Shown here one piece after another: positions 45,648 through 56,979 of a DNA stretch of 64,000 nt (positions are counted from its first letter, which is position 1; every line of letters starts with the position of its first letter). Both the position numbers and the translations under genes were made by a program. The stretch spans positions 36,350,203 to 36,414,202 of the forward strand of contig JASXTE010000005.1 of assembly GCA_030280995.1 (NCBI GenBank). The letters run 5' to 3'. This DNA is from Hemileia vastatrix. Lineage: Eukaryota > Basidiomycota > Pucciniomycetes > Pucciniales > Zaghouaniaceae. Under the pieces are notes generated by a model that was not told the origin of the DNA, did no database searches, and worked only from the letters and a program-made list of their open reading frames with translations.

Positions 45648-46479
45648 TTTTTTTGAAAAGCTTGAATACCTAATTTTTTAAATCTATTTTCCAAGAAAAT
45701 ATTAAATGATCCTAAAGAATTCCATCATTTCAGATATTCATCTATTTGCGCTGGTTTCAAATTTTTCAATAAAGAATAAATTCCTGAAACATCTGACAAA
45801 ATTAAAAATTACTTATAATAAAAAAATATTTACACACCAAAAGAAGCTCCTTGATCATATCCTGGTCAGCAACAAAAACCTTTCATGACACCATAAATCA
45901 GATTTTTATTTGATAAGGGTTATCAAACCAAAGACATTTGATAGAGAGTAGAAATTAAATCAGAAAGCTAGAAAAAAACTTCATCCTTTTTCCCATTAAA
46001 TTAATGAACTTTTAAGATTAATTGAGAGTTGTATCCGTTATTTAAAACTGAAAAAATGACATCTATACCGCCTTCTTTAAGTTTTTTAATGTTTTAGTAA
46101 AAATCTTTTTTCTTAAGATTTGATATTGAAGTCTTATAAAAATTTGAGATCATAAAAATTTCCAAAGAATGTTTTGAAAAATATCTTCATCCTAATCAAC
46201 TTTCTATTTTGATAAAATTTTGTCTTTAAATTGCTTGATTCTTTAGCTTCTTCCATGATTTTCTGGTAAGAAAAGCTCAAATTGATTGGGAGAAAGAATA
46301 GATTTAAAGGACATTGAAGAGATAGAAGAAAGTAAAGATAAAGAAGAAGTTAAATATATTTGATGGTTATTCTTGGAGCTTTCAAGTTTTGAGGACAAGT
46401 AAGAAAGAGATGACAGAGAGGATAAAGATGATTCAGAAGAAATTGATGAAAATGAAGATGAGCAAGTTAAATTTTCCAT
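45648..46479 (-). pseudogene. Tet-like oxygenase copy 2, N-terminal half
   Basis: Starts with a Ser-rich stretch (SSSFSSISSESSLSSLSSLS) like copy 1, then matches its middle domain (IKKLKEGGIDVIFSVLNN, LISTLYQMSLV) and the PGYDQGASFG region, an intron with a TTTTGTCAG acceptor, and GIYSLLKNLKPAQIDEYL up to FQKNH, where Gypsy-1 interrupts it. Several stops. The TGA after MSLV is at the same codon as in copy 1. The T-tract/CCAG acceptor before the ATG is also kept. Removing Gypsy-1 with one ATGG rejoins the frame to 30122. Confidence 0.75.
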
Positions 46480-47487
46480 AGAAATCTCCTGGAAAAAAAA
46501 TTTATAAAACTAAAATAAAATAAAATAAAAATAAAAATATTTAAAACAAAACACAAAAATTAAAAATTATCAGTAAAATAATTGAAAAGAAACCTTTTTT
46601 TTTGGTTAAAAAAAAACCAGAAAAAACAAAAAAAATGCAAAAAAATCAGTAAAAAATTTTGAAATGATAAAAATTTGAAAGAAAAACCTGAATTATTTTT
46701 GAAATATCAGGTAATATCCTAGAAAAAAACTTCTAAAAAAAAAAACAAAAACAAACACCACACAATATGGGGGGAAGACTTTCTAGCGAGTCCGCAACCT
46801 TGGACCCAAACTCACCACAGATTGAACACACATTGAGCTATTGATAAAGGAACCATACAATCAGGAATGAACACCACTCAGCAGAACAGTTTTAGGTGGG
46901 TTTTCAAGTAGAGTTCAGTTTGGGTTCAGTATGAGTTCAGTATGAGTTCCATCTCAGTTCAGGTTAAGGACTTGCTAGCAAGTCCACCCCCTATATTGTG
47001 TAGTGAAAAAAAAGTTAAATAAATTGCAAAAACATAAAAATCAAAATAAAATTCTGAATGGTTTTGGAAATACCAGATAAAGTTCTTGATAAAACAAACC
47101 AAATCACCAAAAAAAATTAAAATGAAATAAATTCAGTAAATTTAATTGCAAAAAAAAATTACTTACCTGCTATTGGAAATATTACTAGATGTCCTTCAAT
47201 CCAATTTATTAGAATAAAAAAAATTGAATTCAGTAAATTTCAGAATAATTATTTGCAAAAAGAAAGAAAAATAAAAAAAATTAAATTATCTGATTTATTT
47301 TAGAAACAGGGGGAATTTCCAGAAACTAAGGGAAATAAAAAAAAATCTGTAAAAAAAAATTAAAAATCAGAGATTAGTCTTTTTTTTCTTGCTTCAAAAT
47401 GCCAACCAAAAAGTCCCCCTTTTGACTCCTCTTCGCCCACTTCAAACCCCTTACCTCAACCCCCCCCTTTAACCCATCCTTGCCCAG
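46480..47487. other. Harbinger copy 2, leader of the Tet-like gene
   Basis: A-rich on this strand (T-rich in gene sense) like 6661-7256 of copy 1. A candidate GTAAGT donor lies near 47160 in minus sense. 47400-47487 is the start of the C-rich fold-back arm that continues beyond Gypsy-2 at 55897. A MITE sits at 46756-47005. Confidence 0.55.
46756..47005 (+). mobile_element. CACTA-like MITE, short class, in Harbinger copy 2
   Basis: 250 bp, CACCACACAATATGGGGGG to CCCCTATATTGTGTAGTG. AAA directly outside both ends, in an A-rich site. Left palindrome degraded, right one perfect. Confidence 0.85.
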
Positions 47488-47492
47488 CTCAA

Positions 47493-48302
47493 TGTCATCG
47501 GACAACCTACGCACAAGGTCGAGGGTGTTCCTGGAAGTGTGATGAGGAGAGAAGTTTAGAAACTTCTTCAAAGCACAGAGGAAATGTTTAAGGAAGTGAT
47601 TCAAAGATGACTTGAAGGAAGAGCTACTGCTTTGAGATATGTTTGATAAGAAGTCTAATATAATTTAAAGGTAATATTAATATTCTTAAGATCTCACAAA
47701 GGGTTGGAAACTAAATAATCAAAGATTTAGGATTTAGAAATAATTACTGAGAAAAATAAGGAAAGATACAATAATAATGATTTAACCTGAAGCTTTACCA
47801 CTATTAACTATAAATACGTTGTATAATTTAATTCTAAAGAATTATTGAACCAAAAATCCAACCCTTTTATATCCATTACTCCTCCTTGCATTGACCTCAG
47901 ACCCATCCATCATTCCGCACACCACAGACCACCAAAAATACACCCATTACACCTGGACCCTCCTCATTAACATCCGTTAACCCTTTGTTCCTCCACTAAA
48001 CATCCCGTCCATGCTCACTACCCCTTTTAATAACCCACAGATACTTAATAAACCTTTTAGCGGACTATTACATTAATTATTGCACTGTGTGTTGCTTATT
48101 GAGGATAAGACTAAAACACACTATTGAGAGATTGACTAATTTAGATTTAAAGTTTAGACTAGCGCAGTTGAATAGTGAGTACACAAAGGAGAGTTGCAGT
48201 TGCTATGTAGAATTGTTTTCTGCACTTCAAGTATGGATTTAGACCTCTATATTATTGATTTAATGAGCTGCTTTTGCCTCGAGTGTCACGTGGCTTGTGA
48301 CA
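47493..48302 (-). repeat. Gypsy-2 3' LTR
   Basis: 810 bp, equal in length to its partner and very similar. Left in window coordinates but 3' for the element. Confidence 0.9.
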
Positions 48303-48312
48303 GATGCCCGGG

Positions 48313-48320
48313 TATAAAAA
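48313..48320 (+). promoter_or_regulatory. Candidate TATA box of the Gypsy-2 antisense gene
   Basis: TATAAAAA within GGGTATAAAAACGCG, 11 bases past the LTR edge and 81 bases before the ATG at 48401. A pyrimidine-rich leader lies between (48345-48375). Position and sequence suit a core promoter independent of the LTR's own. Confidence 0.6.
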
Positions 48321-48400
48321 CGCGAGCTCTGTTAAGCGTGAGACATATTTTTCCCACACTACTTTCTCTCAATTCTTATTTTAATTATTTTATATTTATT

Positions 48401-49339
48401 ATGTTGACTTGTCCTTCCCCAACTCCCATGCCTCTACACCCCAGAGCGGATGGTAGACTGGTTACCCGGCAATATTCTCAAGCCTGCATGGCCTGTGAAT
48501 CAATGGAATATTTTTGCGTTGAAAGCATGGCTACACAAGGTCCTCGCCAGAAATGTGAGTTTTGCTGCTGGAGACAGGTGACGTGTGATTTCCTATCAAA
48601 AAATGCGGACATTGAACAACGATTTACAAAAACTAAATACTGGGTAATACTGAAGACCAAAGAGGTGGTCGAAGATATCTGGGACGTATTGGTTGGGGAC
48701 AATCAGTTGGTGGGAGAGATTGAGGAGGAGGTCGAGGATACCGTGGCAGCCTGGGTAACTCAAGCCACTGGTAAAAAACGAGGGGTGGAAGAAGAGGATG
48801 AGGATGAAGCCCCATCTTGAGACGGACACTGAAGAAGTGGCGGATGGTCATCAAAGATGACAAAGAGGAGAAGGAAGTGACGGTAAAAGTCACCCCAAAA
48901 TTATTTTTAGAAGCTGACCCATTTTTCAAAGTAAGTCTGTTTTTATTTTATTTTAAAAAATTTTGTTACTGATGACCGTATGTTTTAGAATTTGGATGTC
49001 ATCGCAGAAGCTCCAATTGTGGAAGCTGCGCCATTGCTGCCAGTTGAGGCAAATCAACCAGTGATTGATTCGAGGGAGGACAACAAAGAAACTCTTGACC
49101 AGGTATGGTCAAAGAAACCTCAGCACGGTCGACAAACTCAATTCATTGAAGATTTAAGTGGTGAGGTCAACAAGTTTGTCAATGCTGCCTTCTTTGAGGT
49201 GGCTGAAGAATTACTAGAAATTGGGAAAGTGGTACCAGTAGGAGAGGAGGAGGTATTTGAGAAATTCAGGAAGGAAATAAGGGTGGTTTTGGAAAAAATG
49301 AAGAAATTGGTTCAGGAGAAAATACAGGAGAAAATTTGA
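48401..49339 (+). CDS. Gypsy-2 antisense gene, Zn2Cys6-type protein (one frameshift)
   Basis: Reads against pol from its own TATA box. From ATG 48401, six Cys at 29, 32, 39, 52, 55 and 62 give CX2CX6CX12CX2CX6C, identical to Gypsy-1 antisense gene A and matching a fungal binuclear zinc cluster. The frame stops at 48818 in an acidic stretch; the next frame continues (SLRRTLKKWRMVIKDDKEEK) to a clean 58-nt intron (48931-48988, GTAAGT...TTTTAG). The last exon, 48989-49339, is helical and charged, ending VVLEKMKKLVQEKIQEKI, a likely coiled coil. Probable nuclear DNA-binding protein. Target and role (own promoter, silencing or host genes) unknown. Confidence 0.7.
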
Positions 49340-50219
49340 AATGGAAAGAGAAAAAAGAAAGAAATAGGGAAGGAAGAAAAGTAGAAAGAAATTTGTGTAT
49401 TTATTTATTTATTTTATTTTGTTGTTTTAATTGAAATTTTAATATATATTTTATAAGACTTTGAGAAAGAAGAAAAAAAAATTTGAATAAAATTTTGTTT
49501 TAAATTTTGAAAGAAGAAAAGAAAGAATGTTTAACTGAGGGGATTTTAGTTTAAGTTTTGAAAAGAAAAATTTAAGTAAGAAAAAAGAAATAGTTGATTG
49601 AAACAATTTTGTTTGAAATGAAAATCTAATGAGAGAAAAAATTTGTTATTCGTGAAAGTTTATTTATTGAAGTTTTTGAGGAATTTTGGTTATTTGAAAA
49701 GAAAGAAGAAAAAATAGTTCTTAAAAAAAGAATTTGAAAGAAAGAAGTAATTTGTTCAAAGAATTTTAAAAGAGAGATTTAAAGGTTGAAGTTAAGTTTG
49801 AGAAAGATTGTTGTATTGAGTTTGTGAAACATTTTGGTAGTTGAAGAAAAAGAAATAAGAAAAAAAAGAAAAGTTTGAAAGGAGAAAAAGAAAGAAAATT
49901 TAAGGAATTATTGATTTTTAAGATTTTATTTTAATGAATTTTAAAATTTTAATTTTATTATTTTATTTTATTTTAATTTTTTAATTTTTACTTTTTTAAT
50001 TTTAGTTTATTTTATTTTATTTTATTTATTTATTTTTAAAGAAGGTTGAAAAAAGCTTTTAAGAAGAAGAAAGAAGAAAAAGAAAACAGAGCAAGGATTT
50101 TTTTAGAAAAGAAGAAGTTTCAGAATTTTTTAAGAAAAGAAATGAAATGAAAAAGAAAAGAGAAAAGAGAAGAGAAGAGAAAAAATAAAAGAGAGTTCTA
50201 AGGTTTTGGTTTTAAAGAA
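49340..50219. repeat. Purine-rich tract between the antisense gene and pol
   Basis: About 850 bases dominated by AAAGAAAGAAGAAAA-type sequence on the plus strand, broken at 49910-50035 by an A/T-only tract. It is the shared 3' space of the convergent antisense gene and pol. No frame. Could form triplex structures; role unknown. Confidence 0.6.
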
Positions 50220-51518
50220 TATTTAAGATGAAAAGATTTTAGGAGTTCAGGGGCATTAGAAAAATTGATCGCTGGTTCCCATGATGTTTTTTCTGAGTCA
50301 TTGAGGAAGCCTTCCCATTCCACGAGGTATAGAAGTTTCCCCTTGCGCATTCTTGAATCAAGGATACGGCTTACTTCCCACTCTAGATAGTCTTCTACTT
50401 TGACTGGTTCCGGAGGAGGTTGGTTCCTGCCCGGGTATATTTCTGGAGCCAGTTCCAGAAGAGATACGTGGAAAACAGGGTGAATAGCCTGCCATTTAGG
50501 AGGTAGTTTGAGTCGAAATGCAGTTTTAGAGACTTCAGAGTCAATTTAGAATGGTCCCAAGTGTTTTTCGGCCAGTTTCTTTGATGGTCAAGTTGTTTGA
50601 ATGTTTCGTGCGTCAAGCCATACTATGTCACCTGGTTTAAAGGAAGGAGCAGATTGTCAATGTTTGTCGGCCTGTTCCTTGTAACTTAGAATCGCTAATT
50701 CCAAGCTTGATTTAAGTTCCTCTTGGAGTCATGATATGGTTCAAAGATAATGTTCCGCAGGATGACTAGTTCCTACATGGATTGAGTTGAATCGAGGATG
50801 TCTTCCATAAACAGTTTCGAAAGGAGATTGTCGTGTCAAAGAAGGAGTTGAGTTATTATAAGAAAATTCGGCCAATGGTAACCATGTGGTCCAATCGTCT
50901 TGTTGGTAACTGACATACATTCAAAGGTATTGTTCAAGTATTTGGTTCACCCTTTCTGTTTGCCCATTGGTTTCAGGATGATAGGCTGTGGAGAGATTCC
51001 TCGTGATATTGAGTTGTCAACACAATTGAGCCCAGAATGTGGATACAAACAATGAACCTCTATCTGAAATAATATCATTAGGTAAGCCATGTTTGGAAAC
51101 TACATATTCTAGAAACAATTTTGACAAATCTTCTGCTGTAGCCATAGTAGTGGTTTAATTAAAATAGACATTTTTGAAAATCTATCTACTATTACTAATA
51201 TAGCATCAAAATTATTAGAAAGAGGAAGTTGAGAAATAAAATCCATTGATAAAGATTCCCAAGGTTTAGAGGGAATAGGAAGCGGTTAAAGCAACCCATG
51301 CTTCCGGCAATTGAGAGCCTTATTCCTATTACATTTGTAACAAGATCTTATATAGGCCTTGATCTCTCTGGTCATTCCTGGCCAGAAGAAATCCCTCACT
51401 ATTAACTGGTAGGTTTTATTAACACCAAAATGACCAGCTAATGGAGAATCATTTTGACTATTGAAAATCCATAATTTTATTTCATTATTGTCGGGTATGA
51501 CTACTCTACCTTTGAAAA
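50220..51518 (-). pseudogene. Gypsy-2 integrase with C-terminal chromodomain
   Basis: Read in minus sense through many stops: zinc-binding CYKCNRNKALNCRKH, core start [21 protein letters not shown], then the LKLPPKWQAIHPVFHVSLLE segment typical of chromoviruses, and a chromodomain at 50240-50375 (YLEWEVSRILDSRM, LYLVEWEGF, SWEP). The chromodomain would steer insertion to marked chromatin by binding histone tails; its aromatic residues are readable. Confidence 0.85.
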
Positions 51519-52997
51519 CTAATAGACCTGATTCAATACTAATTCTTTTGCCCCTTGCTTTGAGAGTATTTTGTATTTTATCCCTAAATAATAATCTTCC
51601 TTTGACTGAGCTTTGACGATGTTGGATAGTGGATTTTGAAAAGATTGAATTATCATCAAATTAAGTTGATGAGTTGTTAACATTGATTTGTTGAAAATTG
51701 ATTTCACATTTTCTGGGTTCTTTTCAGAAAATGTGTCCCCCCATTTTGGAGAAACGTTGTCCCAACGTGACAGGATATCTGGGACAATGCAGTTCTTACC
51801 TGGGCAATAGGAAATAGAAAAAGGAAATTCAGACAAAAATTCAGCCCACCTGGCTTGACGCCTGGTTAACACTTTGGAAGACATAAATTATTTCAAAGCA
51901 TTATGGTCAGTCAGGATTTGGAAAGGACTATCTAGGCTGAGAAGAAAAGAGCACCATTTTTTAAGACAATGAATAATAGCTAAAATCTCCTTGTCATGAA
52001 TTTCATAATTTACTTCTGCTGCAATGAGTTTGCGTGACTCAAAAGCAACAGGATGAAACAATTTTGTTTCAGGATTGAATTGAAAAATGACCCCTGCAAT
52101 AGCATAATCGCTAGCTTCTGTCTCGACTATTGTTGAAGCAGAAGGATTGAAGTGTCGAAGAATTGGAGCTGTGGTAAACGCAGTCTTCAATGCTTCAAAT
52201 TCCTTTTGTGCTGTAGAAGTAAAAACAAAAGGAATATCTTTTCTAAGAAGAGGGGTAAGATTGGAAATAGTTTTAGAGTAATATTTATCAAATCTTCTAA
52301 AGAAATTGGAAAACCCCAAAAATCCTTGGAGGGATTTAACGGTTTTGGGCTCAGGCCATTCCAGGACTTTTTGGATCTTTTTGTCGTCCATGACTAAACC
52401 ATCAGTGGACCAGGTAAAACCCAAAAAATCAATAGTTTTAAGATGGAATTCACATTTATTGTGCTTGACGTAGAGACCGTGATCTCAAAGGCAATTTAAA
52501 ACCTGTCGAACATGATGAATATGTTCATCTAGTGTCTTTGAGAAAATTAAAATATCATCTAATTAGAGGACAACAAATTTTTCGACAACATCTTGAAAGA
52601 TGTCATTAACAAAAGTTTGAAAAGTAGATGGTGCGTTACATAATCTAAAAGGCATTACTAAATATTCAAAACTACCAAATCTTGTGCGCATTGCAGTCAG
52701 TGGTTCATGACCTTCCACAATGCGAATAAGATTATAAGAGCCTCTACAATCAATTTTAGAAAAGAAATTAGTACCATTAAAAAGGGTAAGAAGCAATGAC
52801 ATAGGAGGAACTGGATATGCATTCTTCTTTGTAACTGTGTTGAGATTTCTATAGTCAACACACAACCTAAGGCTACCGTCTTTTTTCTTAACAAAAAGAA
52901 CAGGGGAGCCAGTTGGAGATTTACTGGCTCTGATGAAACCTTTTGCTACATTCTCTGCAACGTAGTTGCAAAGAACTTGAGATTTGTCCTTCAACAA
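51519..52997 (-). pseudogene. Gypsy-2 reverse transcriptase and RNase H
   Basis: RT motifs: SKSPTGSPVLFVKKKDGSLR, LCVDYRNLNTVTKKNAYPVP, FFSKIDCRGSYNLIRI, FEYLVMPFRLCNAPSTFQ. The catalytic YLDD box reads stop-LDD at 52560. Connection and RNase H follow: FLGFSNFFRRF, VETEASDYAIAGVIFQ (first Asp of the usual VETDAS is Glu), YEIHDKEILAI, FQILTDHNALK. Stops at 52560, 52425 region and 51885. Recognisable but dead. Confidence 0.88.
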
Positions 52998-53038
52998 AGA
53001 ATAGACAGGACCTGCTGGAGGTACTGGACCTATTAACT

Positions 53039-53827
53039 CTATTTGATGGTCATAGGGTCAATGAGGTGGTAATTTATCGGCCTTGCGGATTGAGAAAACA
53101 TTGAGGAAATCATTATAGATTCTGGTAGAGTGGATTTAATGGCTTCAAAGTTGATTTGGTTGTCCTCATTATCTTTGAGAGAATCTGTTGAGGGAAGACC
53201 AGAATTGAGAGAGCATAATTCAACTACTTTGAGGCAATTTAAATTCTCTTTGAGTGAAGTGATTGAGCTAGAAGGGTTAGCCAATTGCTCATTTAATAAA
53301 AGATCAGATGCTTGCAAGTCACCTGGCAGAGATTTATCCTCTAGCAGGAACTTGTCAGGCAGGTTGTTAAACTCCCTATTGACCTGCATTGAAGAGTCAG
53401 AAATATGCTTAGTGCATGTGGTGATCAATCCCCGTGAACAATCAATTTCAGGATTCCAATGCGTTAAAATGTCATTGCCAAGAATGGTATTGTCCATTCT
53501 TGGGGTGTCCAAGACTGATAATTCCCACTCAAAGGGGGGGAACTTCAGAAAGTTGAAAACCCATAAAATTTTCTTACTTACCCAATATTTGGGTTCCTCT
53601 TATTCGACCAAATAAATTGGAGTTTGATTGATATCTGTGAATGTCAGCTTTAACTTCTCAGCAAAAGATAAACTGACAAAAGAAATTGAAGCTCCAGAGT
53701 CTATAAGACAACTGAAGGGGGTATCCTCCTTAAAAAGAATGAATCTCATGCCATTTAAGGAAACTCCAGTCTTTAAGACATGGTGGTTCTGTGCACTGGG
53801 AGAGATAAGATAGTTTGCTTTGCACAC
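53039..53827 (-). pseudogene. Gypsy-2 aspartic protease and linker
   Basis: FSCLIDSGASISFVSLSFA at about 53700 carries the DSG active site; ILGNDILTHWNPEIDC follows at about 53460 in another frame. A long linker runs to the RT. Frameshift near 53580 and stops. Confidence 0.8.
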
Positions 53828-53859
53828 AAGTAAACTATCTACTAGTTTTTTGACCTTGA

Positions 53860-55011
53860 ACTAGTACCTTCTCTTTCCTTCAACTTTACACAATCTTCTA
53901 GCTTGTGCTTACCCCCACAATACATACATAGCCTATTATCTGCTCGTCTCTTCCTCTCAGCTTCTTTAAGTTCCCCTTTTGGTTCCAATACCTTACTGAT
54001 ATCGCCTGGGGTTGAGCCTTTTGGTCAAAGTTTGTCCTTTCCCTTATTGGGTTTGGATTTAGTCGAGGAGAATTGAGTTGTATGTGGGTGTGAAAAAGGT
54101 CCCAATTTTAAATTTAGGCCTTGAGATTTGTTGGTGTATTGAAAATGTTGTAGTCGTCCTTGATAAACACTGTCAAGTTCGAGGGTTTGATCCATTAAAT
54201 CTGTAAAAGTAGTCATCTTCTGACCATGAAGATTTAATTGATCCAGAATCCTCAAAGGAAGTCATTTTTTGAAATGATACTTGAGGGCAGCATCATTCCA
54301 ACCTACTCAAGTTTGAAGTGCTTCAGAGGTTTTACCATTATCACTCATGCGGAGGAAATCCAGTTCAATTTCTGCATTGTCAGTTTCATTAGGGTCACCT
54401 AACAACGTAAAGAGTTGGTCTTTGAACTTTTCCCAGTTATTAATAAGTAAGTGGGTTTCTGTCAAAGATAGCATGAGAAGATAAGGTTTAAACCATCTTG
54501 CTGCTATTCCAGCTAGGAATGAAGAAGCGTAAACAACCTTTGATTGGTCGTTATTGAAGGTTTGAGGGTTGTTATGGAACAGGAGCTTTCAGGTTTGCAA
54601 GAAGGGCCGCAATCTGACTGGATGTTCTCCATCAAATTTATCAGGAGAGTTTATGGAAGAAGTTTTGAATTTTGATCCCTCTGAAGACGTTGGATTGGAA
54701 AGGGTTTTCATGAAAAGTCTCATGAAGTCTTCCAGAGAATTATATGGTCCAGGTTCCGAAGGTTAACCAGAAGGGTGAGTAGCAGGGGCAGATGGTGCCT
54801 CATGCATTGTATCCTCTCCTTCTTCTTCCTCACTAGAATCATCAAAATCCTGGGGGATGTCTTCTACAGATTGGACTGAGTGTCCCCATTCCCTAAGGTT
54901 GAGAGGTTCCAGGGAGTGAGTGCAGGAAACAGGCCGTGTGGCTGTTGGCCTGCCTCTGGCGCGAGCCCTAGTAGTAGCGCCCGTAGGACGAGTGCGTTTA
55001 ACAGGTGCCAT
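53860..55011 (-). pseudogene. Gypsy-2 gag
   Basis: Starts MAPVKRTRPTGATTRARARG, then an acidic stretch, and in following frames the capsid core (KFDGEHPVRLRPFLQT, YASSFLAGIAARWFKPYL, DQLFTLLGDPNETDNAE, LRILDQLNLHGQ, LMDQTLELDSVYQ) and a zinc knuckle CMYCGGKHKLEDC at about 53920-53940. The order matches chromovirus gag; LMDITLELD-like wording is common in rust elements I know. Several stops and frame changes. Confidence 0.82.
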
Positions 55012-55086
55012 TTAAAGAATTCAAAAAACCTGAAAAAAGTACGTAGTAGTGCCAAAGAATGAGAACTACAAAGAATTAAATTATAA

Positions 55087-55896
55087 TGTCACTAGACGAC
55101 CTACGCACAAGGTTGAGGGTGTTCCTGGAAGTGAGATGAGGAGAGTATTTTAGAAACTTCTTCAAAGCACAGAGGAAATGTTCAAGGAAGTGATTTGAAG
55201 ATGACTCAAAGGAAGAGCTACTGCTTCAAGATATGTTCAATAAGAATTCTAATATAATTTAAAGGTAATATTAATATTCTTAAGATCTCACAAAGGGTTG
55301 GAAACTCAATAATCAAAGATTTAGGATTTAGAAATAATTACTGAGAAAAATAAGGAAAGATACAATAATAATGATTTAACCTGAAGCCTTACCACAATTA
55401 ACTATATATACATTTTATAATTTAATTCTAAAGAATTATTGAACCAAAAATTCAACCCTTTTATATCCATTACTCCTCCTTGCATTGACCTCAGACCCAT
55501 CCATCATTCCGCACACCACAGACCACCAAAAATACACCCGTTACACCTGGACCCTCCTCACTAACATCCGTGAACCCTATAATCCTCCACTAACCATCCT
55601 GTCCATGCTCACTACCCCTTTTAATAACCCACAGATACTTAATAAACCTTTTAGCGGACTATTACATTAATTATTGAACTGTGTGTTGCTTATTGAGGAA
55701 AAGACTAAAACACACTATTGAGAGATTGACTAATTTAGATTTGAAGTTTAGACTAGCGCAGTTGACTAGTGAGTACACAAAGGAGAGTTGCAGTTGCTAT
55801 GTAGAATTGTTTTCTGCGCTTCGAGTATGGATTTAGACCTCTGTATTATTGATTTAATGAGCTGCTTTTGCCTCAAGTGTCACGTGGAGTGTGACA
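55087..55896 (-). repeat. Gypsy-2 5' LTR
   Basis: 810 bp. In minus sense it ends just before TTATAATTTAATTCTTTG, where the primer binding site should be; I cannot match it to a tRNA. Confidence 0.9.
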
Positions 55897-56690
55897 CTCA
55901 ACCCCCCCCCCCTCAATCCCCCCTTTACCCTTTCCTTGCACACTTCAGATTCCCCTCTTTACCCCTCTCTTTACCCCTCTCTTTACCCCCTCAATCCCGC
56001 CTTTACCCCCTCCTTGGCCCCTCAAGTACCCCCTTTACCCCCTAAAAACCACCTCAAACTCCCCCCTCAAACCCCTCTACAAACCCCCTACACCAACTTA
56101 TCAAATTGGTGTTGATTCAATAATTTAGTGAATGATTGTTAGCAATGGTTCACTAACTTATTGAATCATTATTGATTCAATAAGTTAATGAACAATCAAG
56201 AACAATTGTTCATTAACTTATTACATTGATACCAATTTGATAAGTTGGCATAGGGAGTTTGTGGAGGGGTTTTAGAGGGGGTTTGAGGCGGGTTTGAGGG
56301 GGTAAAGGGGGGGACTTGAGGGGGCCAAGGAGGGGGTTAAGGGGAGGTGAAGGGGGGTTTGAGGTGGGCAAGGAGGCGTTAAAGGGGGGGTAAAGGAGGG
56401 GGATTGAGGTGGTCAAGGAGGGGGTAAAGGGAGGCTTAAGCATACCAAGAAAGGGAGAAAGGGGGGTATGGAGGCAGAAAAGGAGGGGGGAAAGTGGGAT
56501 AATGGAGGATAAAAAAAAGATAAAAAACATAAAAAAAATAAAAAAAATAAGTCTGACCTTGAAAGCCAAAAAAAAAGCACTTACATAAAAAAAAAGAAAA
56601 AAAAAGGACAATAAAAAAAAGGAGAAAAAATAAATTATTAGCAAGTAAAAAAATAAAAAAATAAGAAAAAAAATGACTTACCTGGAGAGA
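55897..56690. repeat. Fold-back of Harbinger copy 2
   Basis: C-rich arm 55897-56090 (continuing on the far side of Gypsy-2 at 47400-47487), a palindromic centre 56098-56245 built of TTGATTCAATAA and AATTGTTCATTAACTTATT-type units, and a G-rich arm 56250-56510 with GGTTTGAGG repeats. Same place as 5986-6660 of copy 1, though the centre sequence differs. A-rich sequence follows to 56690. Confidence 0.7.
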
Positions 56691-56979
56691 TGAGATGAGA
56701 AAATAGAAGAATTGAATATGTTTGAGGGATGTTTGAGGAGGGGAGGAAATAAATATGAGGGATGAATGAAAAAATGAGACAGTGAAAAATTATGCAGTTT
56801 CATGTTGAGCTGATGAAATAAAACAAATGAGACATCCAAAAAAGAGAATTGTCAGCAAATTCAAAATTTTAGTTATGCAAAAAAAAAATAGCCAACACAA
56901 GTGAATAAAACATGGAACATGAAAATAACACAAGTAAAATCAATAAGGAACTTTAAAATTGGTAGAGTCCGAAAAAATA

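Larger units (their letters stand above)
47493..55896 (-). mobile_element. Gypsy-2, chromovirus-type LTR retrotransposon (8.4 kb)
   Basis: Bounded by two 810-bp LTRs (47493-48302 and 55087-55896), TGTCA...TGACA, with CTCAA directly outside both ends (47488-47492, 55897-55901). Coding is on the minus strand: gag, protease, RT, RNase H, integrase, chromodomain. One antisense gene lies between pol and the 3' LTR (left). Inserted in the C-rich fold-back arm of Harbinger copy 2. Two solo LTRs of this family lie at 24595 and 61079. I see no clear polypurine tract next to the left LTR. Confidence 0.92.

Noticed and set aside
46243..46479. Ser-rich frame as a separate gene
   Set aside because: It is the N-terminus of the split Tet-like gene, matching the Ser-rich start of copy 1.
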